From Chitinophagaceae bacterium (GTDB lineage: Bacteria > Bacteroidota > Bacteroidia > Chitinophagales > Chitinophagaceae): a stretch of DNA of 64,000 nt. Of the stretch, positions 7,213 through 16,449 are shown one piece after another. A program made the position numbers and the translations under genes. Where the stretch lies: assembly GCA_019745155.1 (NCBI GenBank), contig JAIETM010000001.1, forward strand, positions 62,001 through 126,000. The letters run 5' to 3'. The first letter of the stretch is position 1, and each line of letters starts with the position of its first letter. The notes beneath the pieces are model-generated. The model had not been told where the DNA came from, searched no databases, and saw only the letters and a program-made list of their open reading frames with translations.

Positions 7213-7384
7213 TTCTTTGACTATCTGGAATTGTGCTTGGCAGGACAGTTTAGATGTATCTGCCAATAACCAGGCTCAATTCCTAATTTCATTAACCGGC
7301 ACAGTGGTTCTGTCATCTGTCATAATAAAGGAGAATGTTTGAAAAGGCAGAAGGACTGTGCCGGGTCTCCCTGATAATTAAGAA
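7213..7384 (+). ncRNA. Candidate structured RNA element, copy C2
   Basis: Same layout as C1: P1 TTCTT/TATC (7213-7217, 7222-7225) with GATA/AAGAA (7373-7376, 7380-7384); P2 GGAATTG (7227-7233) with CAATTCC (7277-7283), with inner TTGGCAG (7237-7243) and CTGCCAA (7260-7266); P3 CCGGCACAGT (7296-7305) with ACTGTGCCGG (7355-7364), ten Watson-Crick pairs. Relative to C1, P3 pairs 6 and 9 change on both sides (G-C to A-U, A-U to G-C) and two G-U pairs become Watson-Crick. It ends 37 bp before the DUF262 gene on the same strand, so it could be its leader, or a free RNA. Confidence 0.65.
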
Positions 7385-7421
7385 AATCAGTCTAAATTAG
7401 CAATTCACTAACTAACTGTTT

Positions 7422-9119
7422 ATGGCAATCTGGAAATCATATAAAATATCAGACGTAATCAACGAAATAGAAGAGGAAAAATTTGTTCTCCCCGTTATTC
7501 AGCGAAGACTGGTTTGGGATGAGGAAAAAATGGAACTGCTGTTTGATACATTATTGAAAGGTGACTCTTTTGGCGGCATTATGGTGATTGAGGAAGAAAA
7601 GAGAAGTAAACCACTTTTTAATTACAGGACATTTACAAAAGATGGTGGCATCATAAATTCAAGACAAGTAGATACTCTAACCCAATTACAAAATTTCGTT
7701 ATTGACGGGCAACAGCGATTGCAATCCTTTTATATAGGGCTAAAAGGGAGTTTTAATGGCAAAGTTTTATATTTTGACTTGTTCAGTAATTATAATACTG
7801 AATTTGAATTTAAGTTTGAAAAGGAAGAAAGTAAACTTCCGAAACAGTCAAAGGGAAATGAAGAAAGAACAATACCTGAACATAACTGGTATCTTGCCAG
7901 TTCCTTGCTAAAAAGATTAAAAGACACCAACGATGAAGACCAGGTTGCTGAAGAAATAATAAAGGCACAAAATATACAGGATGCTATTCAAACAAAACAT
8001 GTTGAAAAAAACATAAAAGCGTTTTACAAGAATACCTTGACAGCGGATTGTCTTGGTATTTCAAAAGTATCAGTGAATAAGTCATTTGATGAAATAACCA
8101 ATAAACAAAGAATCGTTGAGTTATTCCGAAGATTGAACGATGGCGGCACAAAGCTTTCTTCGTTTGATTTGGTAGCTTCTGTGCTCAAAGGGTTTGAATG
8201 GGAAATGGAAGGCTTTCTTGAAGAAACATTGAAGAGCTATGAAGAAATTGGTTTAACACAGGACAATCTTATCAAGTTAATATTTTTGTTGCAGGACAAT
8301 CATAAAAAAGAGATGGCTGCAATTGAAGCAGCCGATGCTCAATTTGCCATAAAGAACAGAGAAAGAATAAAAATTACCCTGAAATGTCTCAAAGACTTTC
8401 TCATTAATTCAAAATTATATTATTACTATAAAGATGGCAACCGCTCCTTTATTCCATTGTTTTTTATCGCCTATCATCTTTTTCATAAACAAATAACCGA
8501 TGGGGAATTGGAAAAATTCTTTGCCAATTTTGATGCTAAGAATACGGAACACCCAAGAATGGAGAAATGGATTTACCATTCTCTGATTAATGGAGTATTC
8601 AAAAGCAAAGGAGCAGGATGGATACCCTACAAAACAGGCATCCGTAAGTTATTGGATAAGATGCAACATTTCAAGAACAAAGATTTTCCAACCGATGAAT
8701 TGTTCCGGGTTTATACAGACCATCCGATAACATTTACCAGGACTTACACTATTGATTATCTCGATGATTTAGAGAGTTCATTTGTTTATTACCTGATGTA
8801 CGACAGAGGACAGACCATTAGGATAAATGATATAGACCACATCATGCCTAAATCAATATTAGAATCTCTAAAGATTGAATCAGCAAAAATTAACAGTATC
8901 AGGAATTTTCAATTGATAGATTTCAGCACCAACAGGGGATTAAAAAATGCAAGTCCGTTCAAGGATTGGATTAATAGCCATGTAGCGGACAAAGCAGCTT
9001 TTGTAAAGCGACATTTAATTCCGGTTGATGAAGCATTGTGGACAGAGGATAAGTTTGAAGACTTTGCTACTGCAAGAGCAAACCTGATATTGAATTGTGT
9101 TCTGGCACATTTAAAATAA
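7422..9119 (+). CDS. DUF262 (GmrSD-like) protein with C-terminal HNH motif
   Basis: 565 residues. The N-terminal DUF262 domain, a ParB-related NTP-binding fold, shows VIQRRLVWDEEKMELLFDTL (about 26-45), FVIDGQQRLQSFYIGL (about 90-105) and ELFRRLNDGGTKLSSFDL (about 228-245). The C-terminus has an HNH/DUF1524-like core, DIDHIMPKSIL (about 470) then RNFQLIDFSTNRGLKN. This is the GmrS-GmrD style fusion found in type IV restriction (cleavage of modified DNA) and related defence proteins such as SspE and BrxU. The ATG at 7422 follows the structured element C2. The next gene, a small possible nuclease, is 52 bp downstream, so they may form a two-gene unit. Defence is inferred from the family. Confidence 0.85.
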   Translation: MAIWKSYKISDVINEIEEEKFVLPVIQRRLVWDEEKMELLFDTLLKGDSFGGIMVIEEEKRSKPLFNYRTFTKDGGIINSRQVDTLTQLQNFVIDGQQRLQSFYIGLKGSFNGKVLYFDLFSNYNTEFEFKFEKEESKLPKQSKGNEERTIPEHNWYLASSLLKRLKDTNDEDQVAEEIIKAQNIQDAIQTKHVEKNIKAFYKNTLTADCLGISKVSVNKSFDEITNKQRIVELFRRLNDGGTKLSSFDLVASVLKGFEWEMEGFLEETLKSYEEIGLTQDNLIKLIFLLQDNHKKEMAAIEAADAQFAIKNRERIKITLKCLKDFLINSKLYYYYKDGNRSFIPLFFIAYHLFHKQITDGELEKFFANFDAKNTEHPRMEKWIYHSLINGVFKSKGAGWIPYKTGIRKLLDKMQHFKNKDFPTDELFRVYTDHPITFTRTYTIDYLDDLESSFVYYLMYDRGQTIRINDIDHIMPKSILESLKIESAKINSIRNFQLIDFSTNRGLKNASPFKDWINSHVADKAAFVKRHLIPVDEALWTEDKFEDFATARANLILNCVLAHLK

Positions 9120-9171
9120 CTTTTAGAATTGGCTGATAAATGCTTAGAATCACACTTTATATAGCGAAACG

Positions 9172-9567
9172 ATGAAAGACAAATTATTTAAGAATCTCCT
9201 GCACTGCGCCGAAGGTTATGCAGTTTTCAATTCGGGGGGACAACTCACTAAAGGGTATAAACCCGATACTGTTTTACAGAAGGACAATGATTATATCATT
9301 ATGGAATGTGATACAGGCACCAGTCGAAAAGGATATTTAGGGGCAATGCTGAAAGCAGCAAGATTCCTGACCAGTGAAAAGAGTGGGAAATTAATACTGG
9401 TAATAAAAGAGAAGCCTAATACAACAGTCAAGCAAATTGCAGAACATCTTCGGGAATATTTGACATGGTTAAAGCCGCTTACCAACCTGAGAGTAGTTTA
9501 CTTAATAGAAACAACTAAGTATTGCCCGGATAAAATCCCTTTAAAACTTTTTGAGTTCAGAATTTGA
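9172..9567 (+). CDS. Small possible PD-(D/E)XK-like protein
   Basis: 131 residues, no family recognised with confidence. It contains GYKPDTVLQKDNDYIIMECD followed by TGTSRKGYLGAMLKAARF: a PD, then a hydrophobic strand ending in E-x-D and a basic helix, which resembles the core of restriction-endonuclease-like folds, although the usual K is not in the standard position. A second strand, GKLILVIKE, and VVYLIET fit an alternating alpha/beta fold. It sits 52 bp after the DUF262-HNH gene in the same direction and probably belongs to the same module. Confidence 0.55.
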   Translation: MKDKLFKNLLHCAEGYAVFNSGGQLTKGYKPDTVLQKDNDYIIMECDTGTSRKGYLGAMLKAARFLTSEKSGKLILVIKEKPNTTVKQIAEHLREYLTWLKPLTNLRVVYLIETTKYCPDKIPLKLFEFRI

Positions 9568-9597
9568 AAAATGCGCCATTACCATTAAGGCCGAGAT

Positions 9598-9960
9598 TTA
9601 AAAATAGGTACTTACCCCAAACTGAAATTCAGCAAGCTTCGCTGGTGCGTTGCCTAAAATATCTTTCTGCCAGTTGTAACGGTAGTTCAACCGAATCACT
9701 GTTTGTGCAGTGGGTCTCCAGCTAATGGCAGGAACAATGGAAAATATTTCGTCACTGATATTATCACCTGTGGACTTAAACTTTCCTTTATTCCAATCCA
9801 CATATTCAAAACGTATTGCTGCGTTAATTACAGATTTTTCAAAACCAAAAATGGGTTTCCTAAAAACAGGTTGTACAAAGTCAATAAAACCACCTTGCTG
9901 TTTTCTGCCGAATTGTTCGGTGTAAGTTTCTGAAACACCCACATTGCAATTTAAGGGAGC
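9598..9960 (-). pseudogene. 3' remnant of a porin-like outer-membrane protein
   Basis: About 120 codons of amphipathic beta-strand sequence ending in the typical outer-membrane terminal Phe (FQFGVSTYF). The frame stays open up to a TAG at 9961-9963 with no good start; only a GTG at 9940-9942 is available and there is no signal peptide. Strands such as SVINAAIRFEYVDWN and VIRLNYRYNW fit the end of a phosphate-selective-porin-like or related 16-strand barrel. It is best read as the last part of a gene truncated at a recombination junction near 9961, the edge of the metal cargo block. Confidence 0.6.
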
Positions 9961-10151
9961 CTAAAACTTCATCAGTAGTTTTAAAGTCGAGTTTTCCCCT
10001 GATTTTTCATGCAACTATATTACAAAAAATACAGGTGTCTTTAAGAAGTCTTTACTTCTATTTAGTTCAGCTCACTATTAACAAAATGTCTTAACTAAAA
10101 GAAATAAGCCCTGTATTTCTACAAGGCTTAAGGTTTTCCAACTACAGGGTT

Positions 10152-10538
10152 TTAATATCTTTTGGTATAATAGCCACGCCTGGATTCAATAATGGCTCTT
10201 TCTTTTTCATACCTTAATGCACGGACATTCTCTTTTCTTTGCTGGCGGGATAAGGCTTTATCATGCTTTACTGACCATATCCTGTCCCTGTATTCATTTT
10301 CAATATCCTGGATATTCAGGTCAAGTTGAGAGGGCCTGTTGTAATTGTAGGACCTGGAAGGGAATGTATTGAACGGGCTGTAATACCTGTTATATCCGTA
10401 TCCCGAACCATAGGTCGAATGTGAACCTATACCAACACTGACGTGTGAACGAACGGCTCGGTGACCACCCCTTGAGTGCTGGGCAGAAGCACTAAAGGCT
10501 ACCCCTGTAAGGAGCAGGATTACAAATAATGTTTTCAT
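10152..10538 (-). CDS. Secreted hypothetical protein
   Basis: 128 residues. A signal peptide (MKTLFVILLLTGVAFSASAQ) is followed by a Gly/Ser/Tyr/His-rich segment (about 22-70) and a charged helical C-terminus with the DIENEYRDRIWSVKHDKALS pattern, common in small Bacteroidota periplasmic proteins of unknown role. It is alone, with about 250 bp of gene-free DNA on the start side. A small imperfect hairpin (AAGCC...GGCTT, 10107-10130) lies just past its stop. Confidence 0.7.
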   Translation of the reverse strand: MKTLFVILLLTGVAFSASAQHSRGGHRAVRSHVSVGIGSHSTYGSGYGYNRYYSPFNTFPSRSYNYNRPSQLDLNIQDIENEYRDRIWSVKHDKALSRQQRKENVRALRYEKERAIIESRRGYYTKRY

Positions 10539-10789
10539 ATTTTAAAGTTTTTATTGTTATACTTGTAAGACGGCAAAATGCGTACAAAATTATCAACGAA
10601 ATCAACCTATAACTATATTATAACAGAACCGTTTAAAAAGAACTTAAAGCATCAATGTTACCGACATAATAGACATTAATAATGGCAGAAACAAGTAAAG
10701 AATAACAACAAGACTGCCAGATTTGTTACCTTAATTTTGATTGACTTTAAATTGCAAACCCTGGAATTTTTTATCTTTAATATTTACAC

Positions 10790-10984
10790 TTACCAACCAT
10801 GATGGGCTCTTGATTTTCGGTTACTATGCCCACTACTATAATTCCTATTATTATCATTGTGATGCTTGCCTGAAAGGCCATAATATTTACCGGAAGATGC
10901 CGGGCGGGTAACATAATGAGTGGTACTGCAACTGCCCAAAACAATTATGGTAACCAATGCAGAGAATAAAAAAATCGTTTTCAT
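10790..10984 (-). CDS. Small lipoprotein, His/Asn/Ser-rich
   Basis: 64 residues with a lipoprotein signal (MKTIFLFSALVTIIVLGSC; lipobox LGSC, Cys 19) and a mature part rich in His, Asn, Ser and Arg (GKHHNDNNRNYSSGHSNRKS). His-rich small lipoproteins occur in metal-stress loci, which fits the neighbourhood, but no function can be assigned. The flanking gaps (10539-10789 and 10985-11144) hold nothing else I can support. Confidence 0.65.
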   Translation of the reverse strand: MKTIFLFSALVTIIVLGSCSTTHYVTRPASSGKYYGLSGKHHNDNNRNYSSGHSNRKSRAHHGW

Positions 10985-11144
10985 AGAGCAAATATTTTAA
11001 GGTTTATTAAATGCTTAAATACTGTATGTAATTTCGTCAATCTTATTGGTAAATCAGAAAACCTGATACAGTAACAAACGTTAATTTAATTCTCTTTTTG
11101 AGAACCTAAATCTTGAAAAAAATAACTCAACTTCTGATAGTTTA

Positions 11145-12086
11145 TTAGAATTGGAAGCCAAATGTTAACGAAGGCAAAAAACTGGCCTCTTTTGAAAAAG
11201 CAAATGAAGATACAATTACAAACCGCCTTATTGGGGCCAGCCACATTCCTCCTCCATAACCATTGTGCCAGCTGGACGATTTTTCATTAGCAACCCATAC
11301 CCGTCCAATATCATGAAAAGCCAGCAAGCCAATTGAGCCCTGGAAGACATAGGTGTTAAAATCAGCCAATTTATAACGGATTTCCGAGTTGTTGAACAGC
11401 ATCGTTCTGCCGGCAAACCGTTCCCTCCTGTAACCTCTTAAATTTTCTTTTCCACTTAAATATTGGGCCTGCTGAAAATCATATTTTCCAATATTCACTC
11501 CTGCTCCAAAACGGGTGGCTAATACGAACTTTGTTTGCGGTACAAAGCTCATGAAAATCCGGATGTCAAGGCCTGTATGTAGTCCGGATTTACTATAAGC
11601 ATTCAATCCAAACAGTTGCCGGACATATACATTTATCATGGCGCCCCGTGTAGGAAGTGCAGCATTATTCTTTGAATTAATACTCAATCGCCCTTCCATA
11701 CCCAAATAGGTTTTGTTTTTAAATACTGTTGTCGCATCTAAACCATTTATCGGAAAATCGGCGATATATTTTCCCTTGTTATTTTCCTCTCTTGCATTGA
11801 AATATTGAAATACCGGTCCAACACCCCCATACAACCAGGACTGTAATTGTTTGCCCGCTACTACTGACATAGTACCGCCATCATATTGGACACGGTAGTA
11901 ATTGATGCCGCCTCTTGATTTGTCAAAAACAGTATTATTGCCGTTTCCAAAAAAATTTGTGACATAAGCTGGGGATTTCAAGTCGGCACGGACACTCAGG
12001 TCTGCATTTTTTATCGCCTTTATAAAATCTGCCTGGTAAAGAAACCGGTAAGAATTTGTTTGAAGAGCTTTATTGGCCCGTATGTA
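11145..12086 (-). pseudogene. C-terminal outer-membrane barrel half of a split gene
   Basis: This frame continues the metallophosphoesterase gene directly after its stop codon, in the same reading frame: after TAA at 12087-12089 come YIRANKALQTNSYRFLYQAD and then beta strands up to LPSLTFGFQF, with a terminal Phe. Strand content and the motif KENLRGYRRERFAGRTMLFN (Omp85 'RGYR'-like) identify a BamA/surface-antigen-type barrel. Together with the upstream part the product would be about 1208 residues. A start inside this half (Met at 11981) exists but has no signal peptide, so it is unlikely to be an independent gene. Confidence 0.75.
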
Positions 12087-14771
12087 TTAACGCATACTAT
12101 AGGGCTCTTTACGAAAGCCCTGTTTAAAATATTCTAATTGCAACCCTATCAAAACACCATCATCAATATTATACCCAATATCAGCCCACGGTTTAAAATA
12201 GTTGTAGGTAAATTCAAGGCGGTTATACCTGTTTATTTCCGGGTCTGCAGAAGTTTTATTTTTAAACCCGCCACTACCGGAAATACTATTTTTTTCAAAG
12301 GTGGCATCATAAATAGTTATTCGTTTACCATTCCCTTGATTTATAAAATCGTCCTGACCCGGACCACCAATAATGCGGATTTTTATAGCAGCACTCTGGC
12401 CTTTTATTACGATGCTGTCATCATCCTCCAATGCATAGATGAGTAACTCTTTCGTATTCGCCGGGTCAAAGAGCCGTTCATACACTTTTGATGAAACAAT
12501 ACCGGTTCTTTCAATTTTATGCGTAGTCACCAGCACCTTGCCATCTTCTTTCTTTTCAATCATGAAAAATTCTTTCTGGTTGGAGCCGACAATTTTTACG
12601 GCTTTTGAAAGGAAATAATAATAGGCCATCATTTCCTGGCGGAAGAATTTTTTTCTGTTTTTAAGTTTATCAATTATTTCATTGGAAGAATATTGTAGAA
12701 TTGCTGAAGGCTGTTGTTGTATAGCTGAAGTAATAACTTCATCCGTCATGCTTAGTAGGAAAGTATCAATTTGCTTTTGCCATTCCACAGCGGAAAGTTC
12801 GGTGAGAAAGAAACGGTCAAAGTTGCGGGCCGTCTTATTAAATGTCTTTATATTATGTGCCTTTGGCCGGAGGCCTTGTATTTGTGGCATAAACCAGGGT
12901 TGCCGCATAAATGCAGCCAGCAATCCTTCGCTTTTAAAGAATGCATGGTCTCTGTCCCGGGGAATAGGGTAGTAAATTTTTCCCTTCCCGGTATCTTTTG
13001 TTGCCCATTGCCACTGGCCATCATGCCGGTCAAAGTCCATGATAAAATTATCCAGGAGCCTTGCCCTCAGCACTGCTTTTTGGTCAACATGGTCATCAAT
13101 ATCTTTCGCCAGCCTTAGTACCAATTCCTCTGTAGAATATGTTTTACCTGCACCGGCAGGTTCCCTTTCTTCCAGGATAGCTAACGAATTTTTAAACCCG
13201 GTTCTAAATCGGTCCAGCCTTGGGTCATCGGGTATATAGACGAGTTTTCTTCTAACTGTGGGTATGCCAGCAGCCTTTTCTAAAATGGGAATGGACAGAG
13301 ACGCATATGGATAAGCTCCTGACACAACATTTCCGGCAAAATCCTGTGTTGAAGGAGTTCGTAAATCGGCTGGTATAACAGCGTCCGGGAATTTTTCAAT
13401 GGACCGTAATACCCACTCCTTACCGGTTTTATCAGCAAGCCTTAGTGTTTTTACCTGCTTTCCACCTGATTGTCTCAGGGGTTTTAATCCGCCTTCTTCA
13501 CTGTTCAAATCAAGCATGGGTACAGGTAATTTTTGCGCCCATTCATTCCTGTAATTCTCCCCCGAAAAAAGATGTTTTAAATGACCGTTATCTGCTTTTG
13601 GATTAGCAGCAATTTCTACATTGCCAATTGCCGGGTATAGTGTATCTATCGCATTGATTGGGGGCTGCGGTGCAATTGTTTTTAATTCCTTTGCAAAAAG
13701 AGGGGTATCCAAATCATCACTTTGCAGGTTATAAAATTTTACTTCTACCTTACCGCTTTTCCGAACTTCCAATACCGAGAAGCCATAGTCAAGGATGGAA
13801 AATAAACTGTTCTTCCCTTTGCGAAGCCTGGTTAATTTAGCTGCCGAGCCACTAACAATATAGGGAATGCTATCCTTTACGATTAATTGAAGACTGTGTT
13901 CATGACCGGCAACAGCAACAGGGCTAGGATGTTTTTTTAAGACCTGCTCTATTTCATTTATCATAGTCCGGTATAGGGGATGATAGGTATCCTGTACATT
14001 CCCAAATACACCCCGTGCAATAGGATAAACTGAGCCCAGTATCGGAAGCGGGATGTACAAACCTTTAACTGCTTCTGCTAGGGGAAATATATGTTGCTTC
14101 AATGTATAAGCGCCGCCATGCACACCGTAAGTGTACATAGGGTGGTGCATTACCAGCACCAGCAATTGATTGGGATGTGTTTCAACAATCTGTCTGAGTT
14201 CGGTAGTAAACTCATCTATTGTCCTGGCTTCACACGCCGATTCAGGGCCGGGCTTGTCGTGCAGGTGCAGAAACCACTGTGTATTCATCATGACCAGCAC
14301 TACCTTTTCATTCAATTCAATCGGTATAGGCCCGGGGCACCCGTTCAGCGGCAGTGCCTGTATATTTGGAGCCTGCAATGTATTAATATAGTTGGTCTGA
14401 TTAATAGCTCTTTCCCATCCACCTGCTTTGCCTCCTTTCCAGTCATGGTTGCCCGGCACAAAAAAAGCCCTGGCTTTTTTGCCTTTGAAAATATTTAGCT
14501 GATAATCCAGCACTTTTTTAGTGTGTGGATATTCTGCATCCCCTTCATCCGGTAAGCCATCAGGATAAATATTATCGCCCAAAAAGAGTGCTGCATTTTT
14601 CTCATCATTCCAGTTCACATTTTTTGTGAGCCAGTCAAGAACAGGATGAGTATTTCCCTGTAGCAGCCCCGCATCTCCAATTAAAAACAGCCGTTGTATT
14701 ATACTGTCTGTTTGAGAGTATCCCTTACTCGCAAAAAAACATGTAAACAAGAGAATAAATAATTTATGCAT
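12087..14771 (-). CDS. Secreted calcineurin-like phosphoesterase (N-terminal part of a phosphoesterase-barrel protein)
   Basis: 894 residues up to an early TAA. After a signal peptide (ends near KGYSQ, residue 20) comes a metallophosphoesterase domain with the motifs LIGDAG, ALFLGDNIYPDG, VPGNHDWKGG (about 105), MHHPMYTYG (about 208) and AGHEHSLQL (about 292). A long middle region without a recognised domain follows, and the last residues begin the first strands of a barrel (FTYNYFKPWADIGYNIDDGV). The barrel continues in frame after the stop (11145-12086). Intact relatives in Chitinophagaceae are single chains of about 1200 residues anchored in the outer membrane. A single CAA-to-TAA change would explain the stop. 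Confidence 0.8.
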   Translation of the reverse strand: MHKLFILLFTCFFASKGYSQTDSIIQRLFLIGDAGLLQGNTHPVLDWLTKNVNWNDEKNAALFLGDNIYPDGLPDEGDAEYPHTKKVLDYQLNIFKGKKARAFFVPGNHDWKGGKAGGWERAINQTNYINTLQAPNIQALPLNGCPGPIPIELNEKVVLVMMNTQWFLHLHDKPGPESACEARTIDEFTTELRQIVETHPNQLLVLVMHHPMYTYGVHGGAYTLKQHIFPLAEAVKGLYIPLPILGSVYPIARGVFGNVQDTYHPLYRTMINEIEQVLKKHPSPVAVAGHEHSLQLIVKDSIPYIVSGSAAKLTRLRKGKNSLFSILDYGFSVLEVRKSGKVEVKFYNLQSDDLDTPLFAKELKTIAPQPPINAIDTLYPAIGNVEIAANPKADNGHLKHLFSGENYRNEWAQKLPVPMLDLNSEEGGLKPLRQSGGKQVKTLRLADKTGKEWVLRSIEKFPDAVIPADLRTPSTQDFAGNVVSGAYPYASLSIPILEKAAGIPTVRRKLVYIPDDPRLDRFRTGFKNSLAILEEREPAGAGKTYSTEELVLRLAKDIDDHVDQKAVLRARLLDNFIMDFDRHDGQWQWATKDTGKGKIYYPIPRDRDHAFFKSEGLLAAFMRQPWFMPQIQGLRPKAHNIKTFNKTARNFDRFFLTELSAVEWQKQIDTFLLSMTDEVITSAIQQQPSAILQYSSNEIIDKLKNRKKFFRQEMMAYYYFLSKAVKIVGSNQKEFFMIEKKEDGKVLVTTHKIERTGIVSSKVYERLFDPANTKELLIYALEDDDSIVIKGQSAAIKIRIIGGPGQDDFINQGNGKRITIYDATFEKNSISGSGGFKNKTSADPEINRYNRLEFTYNYFKPWADIGYNIDDGVLIGLQLEYFKQGFRKEPYSMR

Positions 14772-14837
14772 TAGTAGCTGTTTTATATGGAATTTGGGTT
14801 GACCAAATGTTGATTCTTTAAAAAATTTATTCCCTTT

Positions 14838-15482
14838 TTAATCACTGCTAATTACAGGTTTTTCTATTCTATGCTTAAAGAATTTCTTTTGAAAAATCAA
14901 TAAAGCAATAACCCCTGTAGAAACCCATACATCTGCGAGATTGAATACCGGGGAAAAGAATTTAAATTTTTCACCACCCAAAAATGGTACCCAATCGGGT
15001 AATGTGGTATTAATAATGGGGAAGTAGAGCATATCAACCACCCGCCCATACATTAAACCAGCATACCCGCCTCCAGCCGGAAATGAGTTTGCGACATTTT
15101 GAACAACTGGGTCACTTTGTTCGAATATTAATCCATAGAAAAGACCATCAATTAAATTACCAAGGGCTCCCGCATAAATAAAAGCTGCACATATAATAAA
15201 ACCTTTCTTATATTTCCTCCGGATGATTTTGCTGATAAAAAAAGTACCCCAAACTACGACGATAAGCCGTACTATTGTCAGTATTAATTTTGCAATATCC
15301 CCTTCTCCTAATTTCCAACCCCAGGCCATTCCTGGATTTTCCAGGAAGTGTAGCCTGAACCAATCCAGCCCCAATGCTTTGTGTTCTTCTCCATAGAAGA
15401 AATTTGTTTTGATGTAAATCTTTACTGACTGGTCAATCAACAATAATAAGAGAATAAAAAAAATGATACTTCTTTTTTTCAT
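14838..15482 (-). CDS. lspA: Lipoprotein signal peptidase (signal peptidase II)
   Basis: 214 residues with four transmembrane segments and the two catalytic Asp motifs: GALGNLIDGLFYG (about 108) and VVDMLYFP...SPVFNLADVWVS (about 184). It cleaves prolipoproteins ahead of the lipid-modified Cys in the inner membrane. Bacteroidota mobile metal-resistance loci often carry an extra lspA beside a P-type ATPase, as here; several cargo products (CusB-like protein, small lipoproteins) are lipoproteins. Insertions around residues 120-150 make it longer than E. coli LspA (164). Confidence 0.92.
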   Translation of the reverse strand: MKKRSIIFFILLLLLIDQSVKIYIKTNFFYGEEHKALGLDWFRLHFLENPGMAWGWKLGEGDIAKLILTIVRLIVVVWGTFFISKIIRRKYKKGFIICAAFIYAGALGNLIDGLFYGLIFEQSDPVVQNVANSFPAGGGYAGLMYGRVVDMLYFPIINTTLPDWVPFLGGEKFKFFSPVFNLADVWVSTGVIALLIFQKKFFKHRIEKPVISSD

Positions 15483-15601
15483 TATCCAACTTTAAATGAA
15501 AACAAACTGTATTAAATATTCTTTATAAGGATTATTTCTTGTATTATAAATTTTGCCCGTCATTCTATTGCGCATATTTTGCAACACTCCGGGCATTACA
15601 C

Positions 15602-15760
15602 TTACATTTTCTGTATCCTCACCGCATTCAAAATTGCCAGTAGCGCTACACCCACATCTGCAATTACTGCTTCCCATAAGGTGGCTACACCACCCACCCC
15701 AAGGCCCAGCACCATTACTTTAATTAGCATTGCCAGTACAATGTTTTTCAAACAATGCTC
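15602..15760 (-). pseudogene. 3' remnant of a second CadA-type P-ATPase
   Basis: About 50 codons ending GVALLAILNAVRIQKM closely match the C-terminus of the intact ATPase 0.9 kb away (GVAMLAILNAVRIQRMKF), including the GGVATLWEAVIADVG stretch. Similarity starts abruptly near the left end of the frame, so only the last transmembrane region survives. It is either a degraded ancestral copy or a duplication end, and is evidence of past recombination between lspA and the HD gene. Confidence 0.75.
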
Positions 15761-15844
15761 CGACCTTAGTAATAACCAGTCATTTAAATTCATCAATTAT
15801 GCGGGCTCCGAACGGTTTTTAGAAAACAGTACAGAACTTACCTG

Positions 15845-16429
15845 CTAAGTAATCTTTTTCGAAAGCCTCATGAGGTTATCCGTTTTCCCCTGTGTTAAAA
15901 GGTTTTTGCAATGGTCAGTAAAGAATTGATGTGACTGTAAGAAGAAAAGTGTTTTATTGTCCCAGCCATCAATGGTGCATCCCATCATTAGTTCAACTTC
16001 TCTTTTTATTGCAATATGTGATTGCCAGAACTCTTCTGTACCCAAATGATAAGTATCTGCATCACAAAGAATCATCTGGAGTAAATTTTGAGGGTGCGAT
16101 GGAAACTTTGTGCTCATAATACAATCGGCGATTTTGTTTATTGTTGTTTCGTCAATATTGGAGCATATCAAGAAAAGCTTCATTGCAGAAACACTTTTTC
16201 TTTCGTGTTCATAAGACCCCGATATAAGATGTCGGACATCATGAAACCATGCTGCAATCGTTACTACCTGGTAATCCTTAGCAGAAAGGTGATAGAACTT
16301 GCATATTTCATCTGCACGCCTTACTACATTTATGGTATGCTCAATGTTGTGATACAGAAGCCGGGGGTTAAAATAATCCTGGAACAATCTCTCCACATAT
16401 TGTGAGACTTGTTTGATAAGGACATCCAT
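15845..16429 (-). CDS. HD-domain phosphohydrolase-like protein
   Basis: 194 residues from the Met at 16427-16429 (MDVLIKQVSQYVERLFQ). Metal-binding HD pattern: YHNIEHTINVVRRA (about residue 33), AAWFHDVRHLI (about 62), and a later CDADTYHLG (about 127). Proteins of this type are predicted metal-dependent phosphohydrolases; the substrate is unknown. A longer reading frame to 16531 exists, but its first 34 residues are an out-of-frame read of the conserved P-ATPase 3' end, so the shorter start, 20 bp after the ATPase stop, is chosen. It lies between an intact ATPase gene and an ATPase remnant. Confidence 0.8.
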   Translation of the reverse strand: MDVLIKQVSQYVERLFQDYFNPRLLYHNIEHTINVVRRADEICKFYHLSAKDYQVVTIAAWFHDVRHLISGSYEHERKSVSAMKLFLICSNIDETTINKIADCIMSTKFPSHPQNLLQMILCDADTYHLGTEEFWQSHIAIKREVELMMGCTIDGWDNKTLFFLQSHQFFTDHCKNLLTQGKTDNLMRLSKKIT

Positions 16430-16449
16430 TCGATTATATTTTCGAATTG

